Shown here: one piece after another, positions 1 through 5,757 of the stretch
Position numbering within the stretch: position 1 is the first letter of the stretch
How the letters are laid out: each line of letters starts with the position of its first letter
Assembly: GCA_034420775.1 (NCBI GenBank)
Contig: DAOUKZ010000051.1
Location: 1 to 8,168, forward strand
Source: DAOUKH01 sp034420775
GTDB lineage: Bacteria; Chloroflexota; Dehalococcoidia; SHYB01
DNA length: 8,168 nucleotides
Reading direction: 5' to 3'
Position numbers and translations under genes: made by a program
Notes under the pieces: model-generated
Seen by the model: the letters and a program-made list of their open reading frames with translations, nothing else
Database searches by the model: none
What the model was told of the DNA's origin: nothing

Positions 1-86
1 TGGTCGATTGCAACATCTGGCTGCAGAACAGCAAGGGCGAAAAGACGACGCCCGGCGCGGCGACGGTGGAGTTACCCACCCGGTAG
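1..86 (+). CDS. MaoC-like (R)-enoyl-CoA hydratase, C-terminal end only
   Basis: Only the last 27 codons are present, read in the frame beginning at base 3 and ending at TAG 84-86. The peptide contains NIWLQNSKGEKTTPGAATVE followed by LPTR. Aromatic-x-x-N-x-x-G-E-x-T-T-P-G-x-A-x-V-x-L-P is the typical last strand of MaoC/hydratase-2 hot-dog proteins, which hydrate trans-2-enoyl-CoA to (3R)-hydroxyacyl-CoA. The family assignment is from memory of this ending and cannot be supported by catalytic residues, which lie outside the window. The context fits well: the next two genes resemble the dehydrogenase half of the peroxisomal multifunctional enzyme whose other half is this hydratase. The gap to the next gene is 46 nt, so an operon is likely. 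Confidence 0.68.
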   Translation, partial: VDCNIWLQNSKGEKTTPGAATVELPTR

Positions 87-132
87 CGCCGTCCGCCGAC
101 GGCCGGTTCCAGAAACGATCGAGAGGAGAACG

Positions 133-1080
133 ATGGGCGATTTGCTACAAGGGAAGATCGCGGCGGTCACCGGCGCGGGCGGCGGCATCGGACGCGGCAT
201 CGCGCTGGCCTTCGCCGAGGAGGGAGCGAAGGTCGTGGTCAATGACCTCGGCGGCTCCACGCGGGGCGAGGGCGCGTCGAAGCAGTCCGCCGACATCGTC
301 GTCGACGAGATCAAGGCGGCGGGCGGCGAGGCCGTGGCCAACTACGACAGCGTGGCCACGATGGACGGCGGCGAGCGCATCGTCAAGACCGCCCTCGACA
401 CCTTCGGCGGCCTCGACATCCTGGTCACCTGCGCCGGCATCCTCCGCGACCGCATGCTCTTCAACATGACGGAGGAGGAGTGGGACGGCGTCTACAGCAC
501 CCACCTCAAGGGCACCTTCGCCTGCGTCAAGCCCGCCGCCATCGTCATGCGCCAGCAGCGCTCGGGGCGCATCATCACCCTGACCTCAACGTCGGGCCTC
601 TACGGCAACACCGGCCAGTGCAACTACTCGGCGGCCAAGTCGGGCATCGCCGGACTCACCAAGGTGATCTGCAAAGACATGGGCCGCTACGGCGTCACGG
701 TCAACTCCATCGCCCCCATGGCGGGCACCCGCATGACGCTGACCGACGAATACCTTCAGGCCCTCGAGAAGCGCAAGGCTTCGGGCGTGACCCGCGAGGG
801 CTTCGCCGGCGGCGCGGCGCCGACCGACCTCTCCACGCTCGACCCGCTGGACGTGGCCCCGCTGGCGGTCTTCCTGGCTAGCGACGCCTCCGCAAACGTC
901 AACGGACAGGTGCTGTTCATCGGCGGGAGCAAGGTCTCCTTCGTCCAACCGCCGCGGGCCGTCAAGACCATCTTCAAGCCGGGCCTGTGGACGGTGGATG
1001 AACTCATCGACGCCGTTCCCGGCACGCTAATGGAAGGGGTGACCAACCCCGCCCCACCCGCAGAGCCGGCCAAGAGCTAG
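133..1080 (+). CDS. Short-chain dehydrogenase, HSD17B4-like (3R)-hydroxyacyl-CoA dehydrogenase (copy 1)
   Basis: A 315-residue classical SDR, probably oxidising a (3R)-hydroxyacyl-CoA (or a related hydroxysteroid/acyl substrate) with NAD in the cytoplasm. Visible motifs are the nucleotide-binding TGAGGGIG (residues 13-20), VNDLGG with Asp38 after strand 2 (favouring NAD over NADP), AG at 101-102, His124-Leu-Lys126-Gly where many SDRs have Asn, Ser152, and the catalytic Tyr165-SAA-Lys169. The VNDLGG, HLKG and GLYGN-GQ-NYSAAK blocks closely recall the dehydrogenase domain of human HSD17B4. The protein is about 60 residues longer than a minimal SDR, with a C-terminal tail ending in a Pro/Ala-rich NPAPP segment. 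The start at 133 is chosen because GAGGAG ends a few bases upstream. A close paralog follows after 32 nt. The exact substrate is inference; FabG-like activity is the alternative. Confidence 0.9.
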   Translation: MGDLLQGKIAAVTGAGGGIGRGIALAFAEEGAKVVVNDLGGSTRGEGASKQSADIVVDEIKAAGGEAVANYDSVATMDGGERIVKTALDTFGGLDILVTCAGILRDRMLFNMTEEEWDGVYSTHLKGTFACVKPAAIVMRQQRSGRIITLTSTSGLYGNTGQCNYSAAKSGIAGLTKVICKDMGRYGVTVNSIAPMAGTRMTLTDEYLQALEKRKASGVTREGFAGGAAPTDLSTLDPLDVAPLAVFLASDASANVNGQVLFIGGSKVSFVQPPRAVKTIFKPGLWTVDELIDAVPGTLMEGVTNPAPPAEPAKS

Positions 1081-1112
1081 GCGCCGCCGCAGCCCCCAGA
1101 GGAGAGACCGAT

Positions 1113-2039
1113 ATGGCGAAACATCTAGAAGGCAAGGTTGCGGTCGTCACCGGCGGCGGGCGCGGCATCGGACGCGGCATGTGCATCGAGCTGGCGCGCC
1201 AAGGCGCCAAGGTCATCGTGAACGACCTGGGCGGCCACTTCGACGGCACCGGCGCATCCAACGAGCCCGCCGACGAGGTCGTCAACCAGATCAAGGGTGA
1301 GGGCGGCGATGCGGCGGCGGTCTACGAGTCGGTCGCGTCGATGGCGGGCGGCGAGCGCATCGTGCAGGCCGCCCTCGACAAGTTCGGCCGCCTCGACGCC
1401 ATGGTCCACGCCGCGGGCATCCTCCGCGACCGCATGATCTTCAACATGACCGAGGAGGAATGGGACGCCGTGATGGCGGTCCACCTCAAGGGCATGTTCG
1501 CCGTGGGCAAGCCGTCGGCGATCATCTTCCGCCAGCAGCGGAGCGGGACGCTGATCGGCTTCTCATCGACCTCGGGCCTCGTCGGCAACGCCGGTCAGGG
1601 CAACTACGGCGCGGCCAAGGACGGCATCGCCGGCTTCATCCGCACCGCGGCGCGCGACCTCGGCAAGTACGGCGTGACCTGCAACGTCATCGCCCCCTCC
1701 GCCGACACCCGCATGGTGCAGAGCGTCTCCAACGAGGCCCGGGCCAAGCGCACCCAGGCGGGCATCGCCTCCGCCGGCGGCGGACTCGCCCAGCAGCGCG
1801 ACCCCGCCGCCATCGCCCCGCTCGTCGCCTACCTCTGCACCGACCACGCCCGCGACATCAACGGCCAGACCTTCTTCATTCAAGACGGCGAGATTTCCCT
1901 GATGAACAACCCCTACGCCTCCAAGACGATGGAGAAGCCCAGCGGCCGCTGGACGGCGCAGGAAATCGCCCTCCTCTACCCCAACACCATCGGCCGCGAA
2001 ATCGCCAACCCCGCGCCCCCACAGCCTCCCAAGGCCTAG
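1113..2039 (+). CDS. Short-chain dehydrogenase, HSD17B4-like (3R)-hydroxyacyl-CoA dehydrogenase (copy 2)
   Basis: A 308-residue paralog of the preceding gene. The first 169 residues align with copy 1 without a gap, and by hand count 107 of them are identical (about 63%). Motifs fall at the same numbers: TGGGRGIG 13-20, Asp38 in VNDLGG, AG 101-102, HLKG 124-127, Ser152, Tyr165 and Lys169. Both carry the shared block AGILRDRM-x-FNMTEEEWD (101-118) and a C-terminal tail ending with NPAPP. All catalytic residues are present, so both copies should be active. AGAGGAGA at 1098-1105 is a good ribosome-binding site for the ATG at 1113. Likely co-transcribed with copy 1 and the MaoC gene; the pair may act on different chain lengths or form a heteromer (inference). 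Confidence 0.9.
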   Translation: MAKHLEGKVAVVTGGGRGIGRGMCIELARQGAKVIVNDLGGHFDGTGASNEPADEVVNQIKGEGGDAAAVYESVASMAGGERIVQAALDKFGRLDAMVHAAGILRDRMIFNMTEEEWDAVMAVHLKGMFAVGKPSAIIFRQQRSGTLIGFSSTSGLVGNAGQGNYGAAKDGIAGFIRTAARDLGKYGVTCNVIAPSADTRMVQSVSNEARAKRTQAGIASAGGGLAQQRDPAAIAPLVAYLCTDHARDINGQTFFIQDGEISLMNNPYASKTMEKPSGRWTAQEIALLYPNTIGREIANPAPPQPPKA

Positions 2040-2042
2040 CCG

Positions 2043-2309
2043 ATGCCCACCTACGGCGTGCGCGAGTTCAAGACGAGATTCAGCGAGATACTCCGCAGTC
2101 TCGACGACGGCGAAGAGGTCATTATCACTCGTCGCGGGAAGCCGTGCGGCCGATTCACACCGATACCACGCCCCGAAGAGGCAAAGCTGCCGCTAAGCGC
2201 GCTGCGGGGGCTCTTGTCGGACCAGATGCCCGACGCGAGCTACCAGGACTTCCTCGACGCCAAGAAGATCTGGGAGCCCCGAATGCCGCCGGACGAGGAC
2301 GCCAGCTAG
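2043..2309 (+). CDS. Phd/YefM-family type II antitoxin, apparently without a toxin
   Basis: An 88-residue protein with the prevent-host-death fold signature: a short N-terminal strand and helix (YGVREFKTRFSEILRSLDDG, residues 4-23), then EEVIITRRGKPCGRF (24-38), the hallmark EV-I-TR-GKP block. Such antitoxins dimerise, bind their own operator through the N-terminal half and neutralise a toxin (often a PIN RNase or RelE/Doc type) through the disordered C-terminal part, here roughly 45-88 with SYQDFLDAKKIWEPRMP. The toxin gene normally follows within a few bases, but the next gene is convergent and its stop overlaps this one, so no partner is present locally. The start is 3 nt after the upstream dehydrogenase stop and in the same frame (TAG CCG ATG). 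Only a weak AAGG lies upstream, which suggests translational coupling. It may be solitary, act in trans, or have lost its toxin. Confidence 0.85.
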   Translation: MPTYGVREFKTRFSEILRSLDDGEEVIITRRGKPCGRFTPIPRPEEAKLPLSALRGLLSDQMPDASYQDFLDAKKIWEPRMPPDEDAS

Positions 2310-3238
2310 CCGGCCAGCGGAAAGCGGTCCCGCTCCACCTCCGGCGCGAAGCGCGCCAGTCGCCGCGCCATGACCTCGACGGCCTCGGGGCTGTTGTCGA
2401 TCAGGGTGTAGTTGCGGCCATGGAGCGCGGCCGCTTCACCGAGCGTCCCCGATCCCGCGAAGAAGTCTAGCAGCTCGTCGCCGGGGTTGGAGTGCACCCG
2501 CACGATCCGGTCGAGCAGGCGGAGCGGCTTCTGCGTCGCGTAGCCCGTCTTCTCCTTGCCGGTCGGACTCACGATGGTCTGCCACCATACGTCGGTCGGC
2601 GTCTTGCCCCGCGCCGCCTTTTCCGGCGTCACCAGGCCGGGCGCCATGTAGGGAATCCGGTCGATGGCGTCGTAGTTGTAGGTGTAGCGCTTCGGGTCGC
2701 GGACGTACCAGAGGATGTTGTCGTGCTTCGCCGACCACCGCCGCTTGCTCCGCGCGCCGTAGTCGTAGGCCCAGATGATCTCGTTCACGAAGCAGTCCTG
2801 GCCGAAGACCTCGTCGAGCACCACCTTGCAGTAGTGCACCTCGCGGTAGTCGACGTGGAGGAAGAAGCTGCCATCGGGGGTCAACAGCCGACGCGCCTCC
2901 TCGAATCGCGGGCGCATGAACGCCAGATAGTCGTCGAAAGAGTCATCGAAGGCGCTGGATCCCAGCCGTTCGGTGCGGTATGTCCGGCCCTGATAGCCCG
3001 TCCGGTCGCCGGACTCATCATGGACGGTGCGCAGCCGGAGCCGCCGCTGGGTACGACCGGTGTTGAAGGGCGGGTCGATATAAATCAGGTGAAAGGCGCC
3101 GCTAGGCAACGTCTTGAGGACTTTGAGGTTGTCGCCGAGCACGATGCGCCCGCGGGGCGGGGCGTTCGCATCGGACGGGGGCATCTCTTCGCTAGTCCGC
3201 GCCGGCCTCGACGGAAGCGCCCTCCCGCGAGCGGGCAT
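2306..3238 (-). CDS. Beta-class site-specific DNA methyltransferase (probably adenine-N6)
   Basis: A 310-residue S-adenosylmethionine-dependent DNA methyltransferase. The catalytic motif IV, DPPF (residues 55-58, in YIDPPFNTG), comes first. Motif X, Gln236-Lys-Pro238, and the SAM-binding motif I, DFFAGSGT (258-265), come last, with Asp281 in motif II. The order IV...X-I-II is that of the beta group (CcrM/HinfI-like and many type III Mod proteins). The middle, about 60-230, should hold the target-recognition region, including the family-typical KHDNILWYVRDP. DPPF is usual for N6-adenine enzymes, but N4-cytosine activity cannot be excluded. No restriction endonuclease is adjacent, so it looks solitary. 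The ATG at 3238 has AGAGGA 5 nt upstream but overlaps the GNAT gene by 47 nt; an in-frame ATG at 3184 (Met19) would remove the overlap but lacks well-placed SD spacing. The first conserved residues begin near 31, so either start is possible. Confidence 0.88.
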   Translation of the reverse strand: MPARGRALPSRPARTSEEMPPSDANAPPRGRIVLGDNLKVLKTLPSGAFHLIYIDPPFNTGRTQRRLRLRTVHDESGDRTGYQGRTYRTERLGSSAFDDSFDDYLAFMRPRFEEARRLLTPDGSFFLHVDYREVHYCKVVLDEVFGQDCFVNEIIWAYDYGARSKRRWSAKHDNILWYVRDPKRYTYNYDAIDRIPYMAPGLVTPEKAARGKTPTDVWWQTIVSPTGKEKTGYATQKPLRLLDRIVRVHSNPGDELLDFFAGSGTLGEAAALHGRNYTLIDNSPEAVEVMARRLARFAPEVERDRFPLAG

Positions 3239-3752
3239 CCCAGTCCTCTTTGCGGACTTCCATCATCAGGAAGGTGTGGCCGTTCCGGTAGACCTTGCCC
3301 AGCGACGTGAAGCCCGCCTTGAGGAAGCTCTTCTGCGCCCGCACGTTCCAGTCCAACGTGTGCAGGTAGATGCGGCGCAGGCCGACTTCGCCGAACCCGT
3401 AGTCCAGCAGCAGTTCCACCGCCTCGGCGCCGAACGCCTTGTCCCAGTAGCGGCGGTCGCCGATCATGATGCCGAGCTCGGCCTCGCCCTTGGCGTGGTT
3501 AATGTCGTAGACCATGCAGTTGCCGATGTGGGACCCATCGAGCGCGTCGATGCCGAAGCGGAGCCGCCGCCGGGCCGGGTAGAGGAGCTCGTCCTCGTAC
3601 CGCATCATCGCGTCCTGGAACGAGAGCCTGCTGGGACGGGCCGCGTCGAGCTTGCAGAGCTCCTCGTCGATGCTCCACGCGTAGTCGTTGGGCGCGTCGG
3701 TGCGGCGCTTCTCCCGCAGGACGACCTTAGAACCCTGGCGGCGCAGCCGCAT
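3192..3752 (-). CDS. GNAT-family N-acetyltransferase (RimJ/RimL-like)
   Basis: A 186-residue GCN5-related acetyltransferase that should transfer acetyl from acetyl-CoA to an amine of a protein or small molecule. Evidence is strand 4, ELGIMIG (92-98), followed by the acetyl-CoA pyrophosphate loop RRYWDKAFGAEA (100-111), and near the C-terminus NVRAQKSFLKAGF (136-148), the N-x-x-A-x-x-x-Y/F-x-K-x-G-F signature of the RimJ/RimL subgroup. Length is normal for the family. The start at 3752 is preceded by a purine-rich GGAGAGGGAG and lies inside the end of the Nudix gene (26-nt overlap), implying translational coupling. It also overlaps, or is 7 nt from, the methyltransferase depending on which start is used there. 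The substrate cannot be predicted. Loop residues Asp104 and Ala106 differ from the more usual glycines (G-K-G), a mild variation. Confidence 0.88.
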   Translation of the reverse strand: MRLRRQGSKVVLREKRRTDAPNDYAWSIDEELCKLDAARPSRLSFQDAMMRYEDELLYPARRRLRFGIDALDGSHIGNCMVYDINHAKGEAELGIMIGDRRYWDKAFGAEAVELLLDYGFGEVGLRRIYLHTLDWNVRAQKSFLKAGFTSLGKVYRNGHTFLMMEVRKEDWDARSREGASVEAGAD

Positions 3753-4179
3753 GGCTCCCTCTCCGTTCGATCTCCGCGATCCCCTTCCGCACGATGTCGC
3801 GCTCAGTGGGGTAGGTCATGACGTCGGCGGCGCGGTCTGCGGGGAACCACTGCACGCGGTCGAACTCGGGGTCGTGGTCGTCCGTCGACCCGCCGGTGGA
3901 GGACATGAGATAGAAGGCGACCTTCTTCTGGATCCGAACGCCCGGCCTGGCGAACCAGTACGTTATGTCGCCGAGCCCGCCTTCGATCTCGACCTCGAGG
4001 CCGGTCTCCTCGCGCACCTCGCGGAGCGCCGTCTGCGCCACGGACTCGCCGGGCTCCGGCGTGCCCTTGGGCAAGCTCCACGTACCGCCCTCGTCGCGGC
4101 CGCAGAGGACGACTTCGGCGCCGTCGTCGCCAATGCGATAGACGACACCGCCGGCGGAGAAATGTCGTTCGAAGTCCAC
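3727..4179 (-). CDS. Nudix hydrolase (MutT/Ap4A-hydrolase-like)
   Basis: A 150-residue Nudix protein with a perfect box G-x5-E-x7-RE-U-x-EE-x-G-U spanning Gly39 to Leu61 (Gly39, Glu45, Arg53-Glu54, Glu57-Glu58, Gly60). The N-terminus SAGGVVYR and the stretch WSLPKGTPEPGES (34-46) are typical of the diadenosine-polyphosphate/MutT-like branch, which cleaves nucleoside diphosphates linked to another moiety. The Glu residues of the box bind the catalytic Mg2+. The start is GTG at 4179; no ATG is in frame nearby. A strong AAGGAGGG exists at 4212-4205 but lies 25 nt upstream, too far to serve this start. First gene of a probable operon with the GNAT and methyltransferase genes, driven by the promoter at 4269-4240. 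The precise substrate is unknown. Confidence 0.92.
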   Translation of the reverse strand: MDFERHFSAGGVVYRIGDDGAEVVLCGRDEGGTWSLPKGTPEPGESVAQTALREVREETGLEVEIEGGLGDITYWFARPGVRIQKKVAFYLMSSTGGSTDDHDPEFDRVQWFPADRAADVMTYPTERDIVRKGIAEIERRGSHAAAPPGF

Positions 4180-4239
4180 GATATTACGCTGACCGGCCCG
4201 CCTGCCCTCCTTGAGGTGGCTGTTCCGCTTTCGCGGGTT

Positions 4240-4269
4240 AGTCTAGATTCCTCTCTCTCGGAGGGTCAA
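4240..4269 (-). promoter_or_regulatory. Candidate sigma70-type promoter for the Nudix-GNAT-methyltransferase operon
   Basis: Read on the minus strand: TTGACC at 4269-4264 (5 of 6 to TTGACA), an 18-nt spacer, and TAGACT at 4245-4240 (4 of 6 to TATAAT). The predicted transcript start near 4233 gives a leader of about 54 nt before the GTG at 4179. The position and direction fit the only gene starting to the left. Confidence 0.55.
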
Positions 4270-4280
4270 GCGCGCCCGCC

Positions 4281-4309
4281 TAGCCCCACCCTACCGACTC
4301 CCCTACAAT
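4281..4309 (+). promoter_or_regulatory. Candidate promoter for the nitroreductase gene
   Basis: TACAAT at 4304-4309 matches the -10 consensus in 5 of 6 positions and sits 44 nt upstream of the ATG at 4354. At 17-nt spacing the -35 would be TAGCCC (4281-4286), a poor match, so recognition would rely mainly on the -10 or on an activator. Confidence 0.4.
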
Positions 4310-4353
4310 CGCAGCCGTAGCAGGCGAGCCCAACCGCCCTGGGAGGATGACCG

Positions 4354-4950
4354 ATGGATGTCTTCGAAGCCATGAGCACCATGCGCAGCGTTCGTCTCTT
4401 CACGGACGAGCCGGTGACCGACGAGCAGCTGGAGCGCATCCTGCGCATGGCGCAGTTCGCGCCCAACGGCAGCAACGAGCAGCGCTACCGCTTCATCGTG
4501 GTGCGCGACGCGGCCCAACGGGCCAAGATCGGCGGCCTCTACCGCGACGGCATCCTCCACGCCATGGGCCTCGACGACATCGACGAAGCCGTGGCGCAAG
4601 CGGCGGGCCAGGGCTACATGCGGCGCGAGGTCGTCGCCCTGGCGAGGGACATGCCCACCACGCCGCCGGTGCTCATCTTCGCCGGCGGCACGGGCAACTT
4701 CCACTCGGAGCCCGCGGCGTCGGTCTTCCCCGCCGTCCAGAACCTCTGCCTCGCCGCTTGGGCGATGGGCCTGGGGACGATCATCACGACCGCCTGGCAG
4801 CGCCAGGAGGCCGAGGTCCGTGACGTCCTCGGCGTGCCCGATGACGTCTATCTCGGCGCGTTGATCCCCCTGGGCCACCCCGCCCGCAAGTACGGCCCCC
4901 CGAAGCGCGGCCCCCTCGAAGAGATCATTAGTCTCGACCGCTGGAGCTAG
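4354..4950 (+). CDS. Nitroreductase-family FMN oxidoreductase
   Basis: A 198-residue member of the nitroreductase fold, normally an FMN-binding homodimer that uses NAD(P)H to reduce nitro groups, quinones or other electron-poor substrates in the cytoplasm. Visible signatures are the FMN-phosphate RSVRLF near the N-terminus (11-16), the APNGSNEQRYRFIVV segment (36-50), the central GLGTIIT, and the C-terminal LIPLGHPARKYGPPKRGPLEE with a final RW. In many relatives the second segment reads S-x-N-x-Q-P-W; here Pro-Trp is replaced by Arg44-Tyr45, which could alter the active-site entrance. GGGAGGA at 4341-4347 with 6-nt spacing fixes the ATG at 4354. It stands alone, divergent from the Nudix operon and about 130 nt before the next gene. 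The substrate is not predictable. Confidence 0.88.
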   Translation: MDVFEAMSTMRSVRLFTDEPVTDEQLERILRMAQFAPNGSNEQRYRFIVVRDAAQRAKIGGLYRDGILHAMGLDDIDEAVAQAAGQGYMRREVVALARDMPTTPPVLIFAGGTGNFHSEPAASVFPAVQNLCLAAWAMGLGTIITTAWQRQEAEVRDVLGVPDDVYLGALIPLGHPARKYGPPKRGPLEEIISLDRWS

Positions 4951-4999
4951 CCCGCGACGGTCCCGGTGCGGCGTCGAAAATCCCTCGACATTTCGCCGC

Positions 5000-5005
5000 T
5001 ATAAC
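5000..5005 (+). promoter_or_regulatory. Possible -10 element upstream of the exported repeat protein
   Basis: TATAAC (5 of 6 to TATAAT) lies 75 nt before the ATG at 5081, in the 130-nt gap after the nitroreductase. I find no convincing -35 at 16-19 nt. A nearby TCGACA (4985-4990) resembles a -35 but is spaced wrongly for this -10. Confidence 0.3.
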
Positions 5006-5080
5006 GGTGTCTAGCAGCCCGCCTCCCACCCCACGGCGGCGCGCAAAGACCAGGGAGCGCACGGCGCTGAGGAGCGAGAG

Positions 5081-5692
5081 ATGACGATACGACGTTGGCT
5101 AGTCATTCCGGCGGTCGCGGGCTTGGCCGCGGTCGTCGCGGTGGGGGGGATAGCCGCCGCCGGCAGCGGCGACCGCGGCGAGACCGGCTCGCGGGTGGCC
5201 GAGATACTCGAACTTGACGAGGAGACCGTCACCGACGCCTTCAAGCAGGCGATGCAGCAGCAGTTCGACGAGGCCCTGCAGGCCAAGCTCGACAAGCTCG
5301 TCGAAGCCGGACGCATCACGCAGGAGCAGGCCGACGAGCTGAAAGCGTGGTACGACGAGCGCCCCGAGGGCGTCCCCCTCTTCGGCTTCGGCAAACGCGG
5401 TCTCAGCAAAGGCGGCGGGGACATCGGCGCCGCAGTGGCCGAGATCCTCGAAGTCGACGAGCAGACCCTCGCCGACGCCCTCGACCAGGTGCGGAAGGAG
5501 CGGTTCCAGGAGCGCCTCGACCAGGCGGTGGAAAACGGCCGCATCACCCAGGAGAAGGCCGACGCGATAGCCGAGCGCTACGCGGACGGAGACTTTAAGA
5601 AAGGCCGATGGCACGCCGGCAAGATGTGGTCCGGCAAGCACGACTGGGACGCCGGAAAGAAGGACGCGGCGCTCGAAACAACCTCCACCTAG
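5081..5692 (+). CDS. Exported protein with two copies of an alpha-helical repeat
   Basis: A 203-residue protein of no family I can name with certainty. Residues 1-27 form a signal peptide: RR near the start, a hydrophobic stretch LVIPAVAGLAAVVAVGGIAA, and an AAA site before Gly28. The mature part holds two related helical units, residues 39-91 and 119-167. Each begins VAEIL-E-(L/V)-DE-x-T, continues through a charged helix, and ends (G)RITQE-(Q/K)-AD followed by a short helix closing at Tyr. Unit 1 has about 4 extra residues in its middle. A Gly/Phe-rich linker (96-116) joins them and the tail is Lys/Trp/Gly-rich. Similar VAE-LGxD...GxITQEQAD repeats occur in uncharacterised exported proteins. 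GAGGAG at 5069-5074 supports the start. It lies 65 nt upstream of a response regulator/kinase pair, so it may be a periplasmic sensor partner or a target of that system (inference). Confidence 0.85.
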   Translation: MTIRRWLVIPAVAGLAAVVAVGGIAAAGSGDRGETGSRVAEILELDEETVTDAFKQAMQQQFDEALQAKLDKLVEAGRITQEQADELKAWYDERPEGVPLFGFGKRGLSKGGGDIGAAVAEILEVDEQTLADALDQVRKERFQERLDQAVENGRITQEKADAIAERYADGDFKKGRWHAGKMWSGKHDWDAGKKDAALETTST

Positions 5693-5706
5693 GTGTAGCT
5701 TCGGAG

Positions 5707-5740
5707 GGGGGAGCGGACGGCGCGATCGGCCGCTCTCCCC
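5707..5740 (+). terminator. Hairpin between the exported protein and the response regulator
   Basis: GGGGGAGCGG (5707-5716) pairs with CCGCTC plus CCCC (5730-5735, 5737-5740), giving a 10-bp G+C stem with one bulged T and a 13-nt loop. It is followed by TTCCCCTTTA, which is pyrimidine-rich but not a true U-run. It could be a weak terminator or attenuator reducing read-through into the regulator, or a translation-controlling structure just before the start at 5758. Confidence 0.4.
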
Positions 5741-5757
5741 TTCCCCTTTACCGTGCC

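Noticed and set aside
2310..2470. Remnant of a PIN-type toxin after the antitoxin
   Set aside because: The stretch encodes the C-terminal part of the methyltransferase on the other strand, and no PIN-like acidic motifs appear on the plus strand.
2492..3310. Long plus-strand open frame opposite the methyltransferase
   Set aside because: The minus strand carries ordered methyltransferase motifs; the plus-strand product has no domain.
4955..4976. CGACG/CGTCG stem after the nitroreductase as a terminator
   Set aside because: Only 5 bp with a 12-nt loop and just AAAAT after it, too weak to call.
5686..5695. 10-bp palindrome CACCTAGGTG across the stop codon of the exported protein gene
   Set aside because: It is short, does not extend, and overlaps coding sequence; it could be a binding site but chance is likely.
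5608..5757. Upstream extension of the response regulator reading frame
   Set aside because: It overlaps the exported protein in another frame, and the receiver domain starts exactly at the ATG at 5758.
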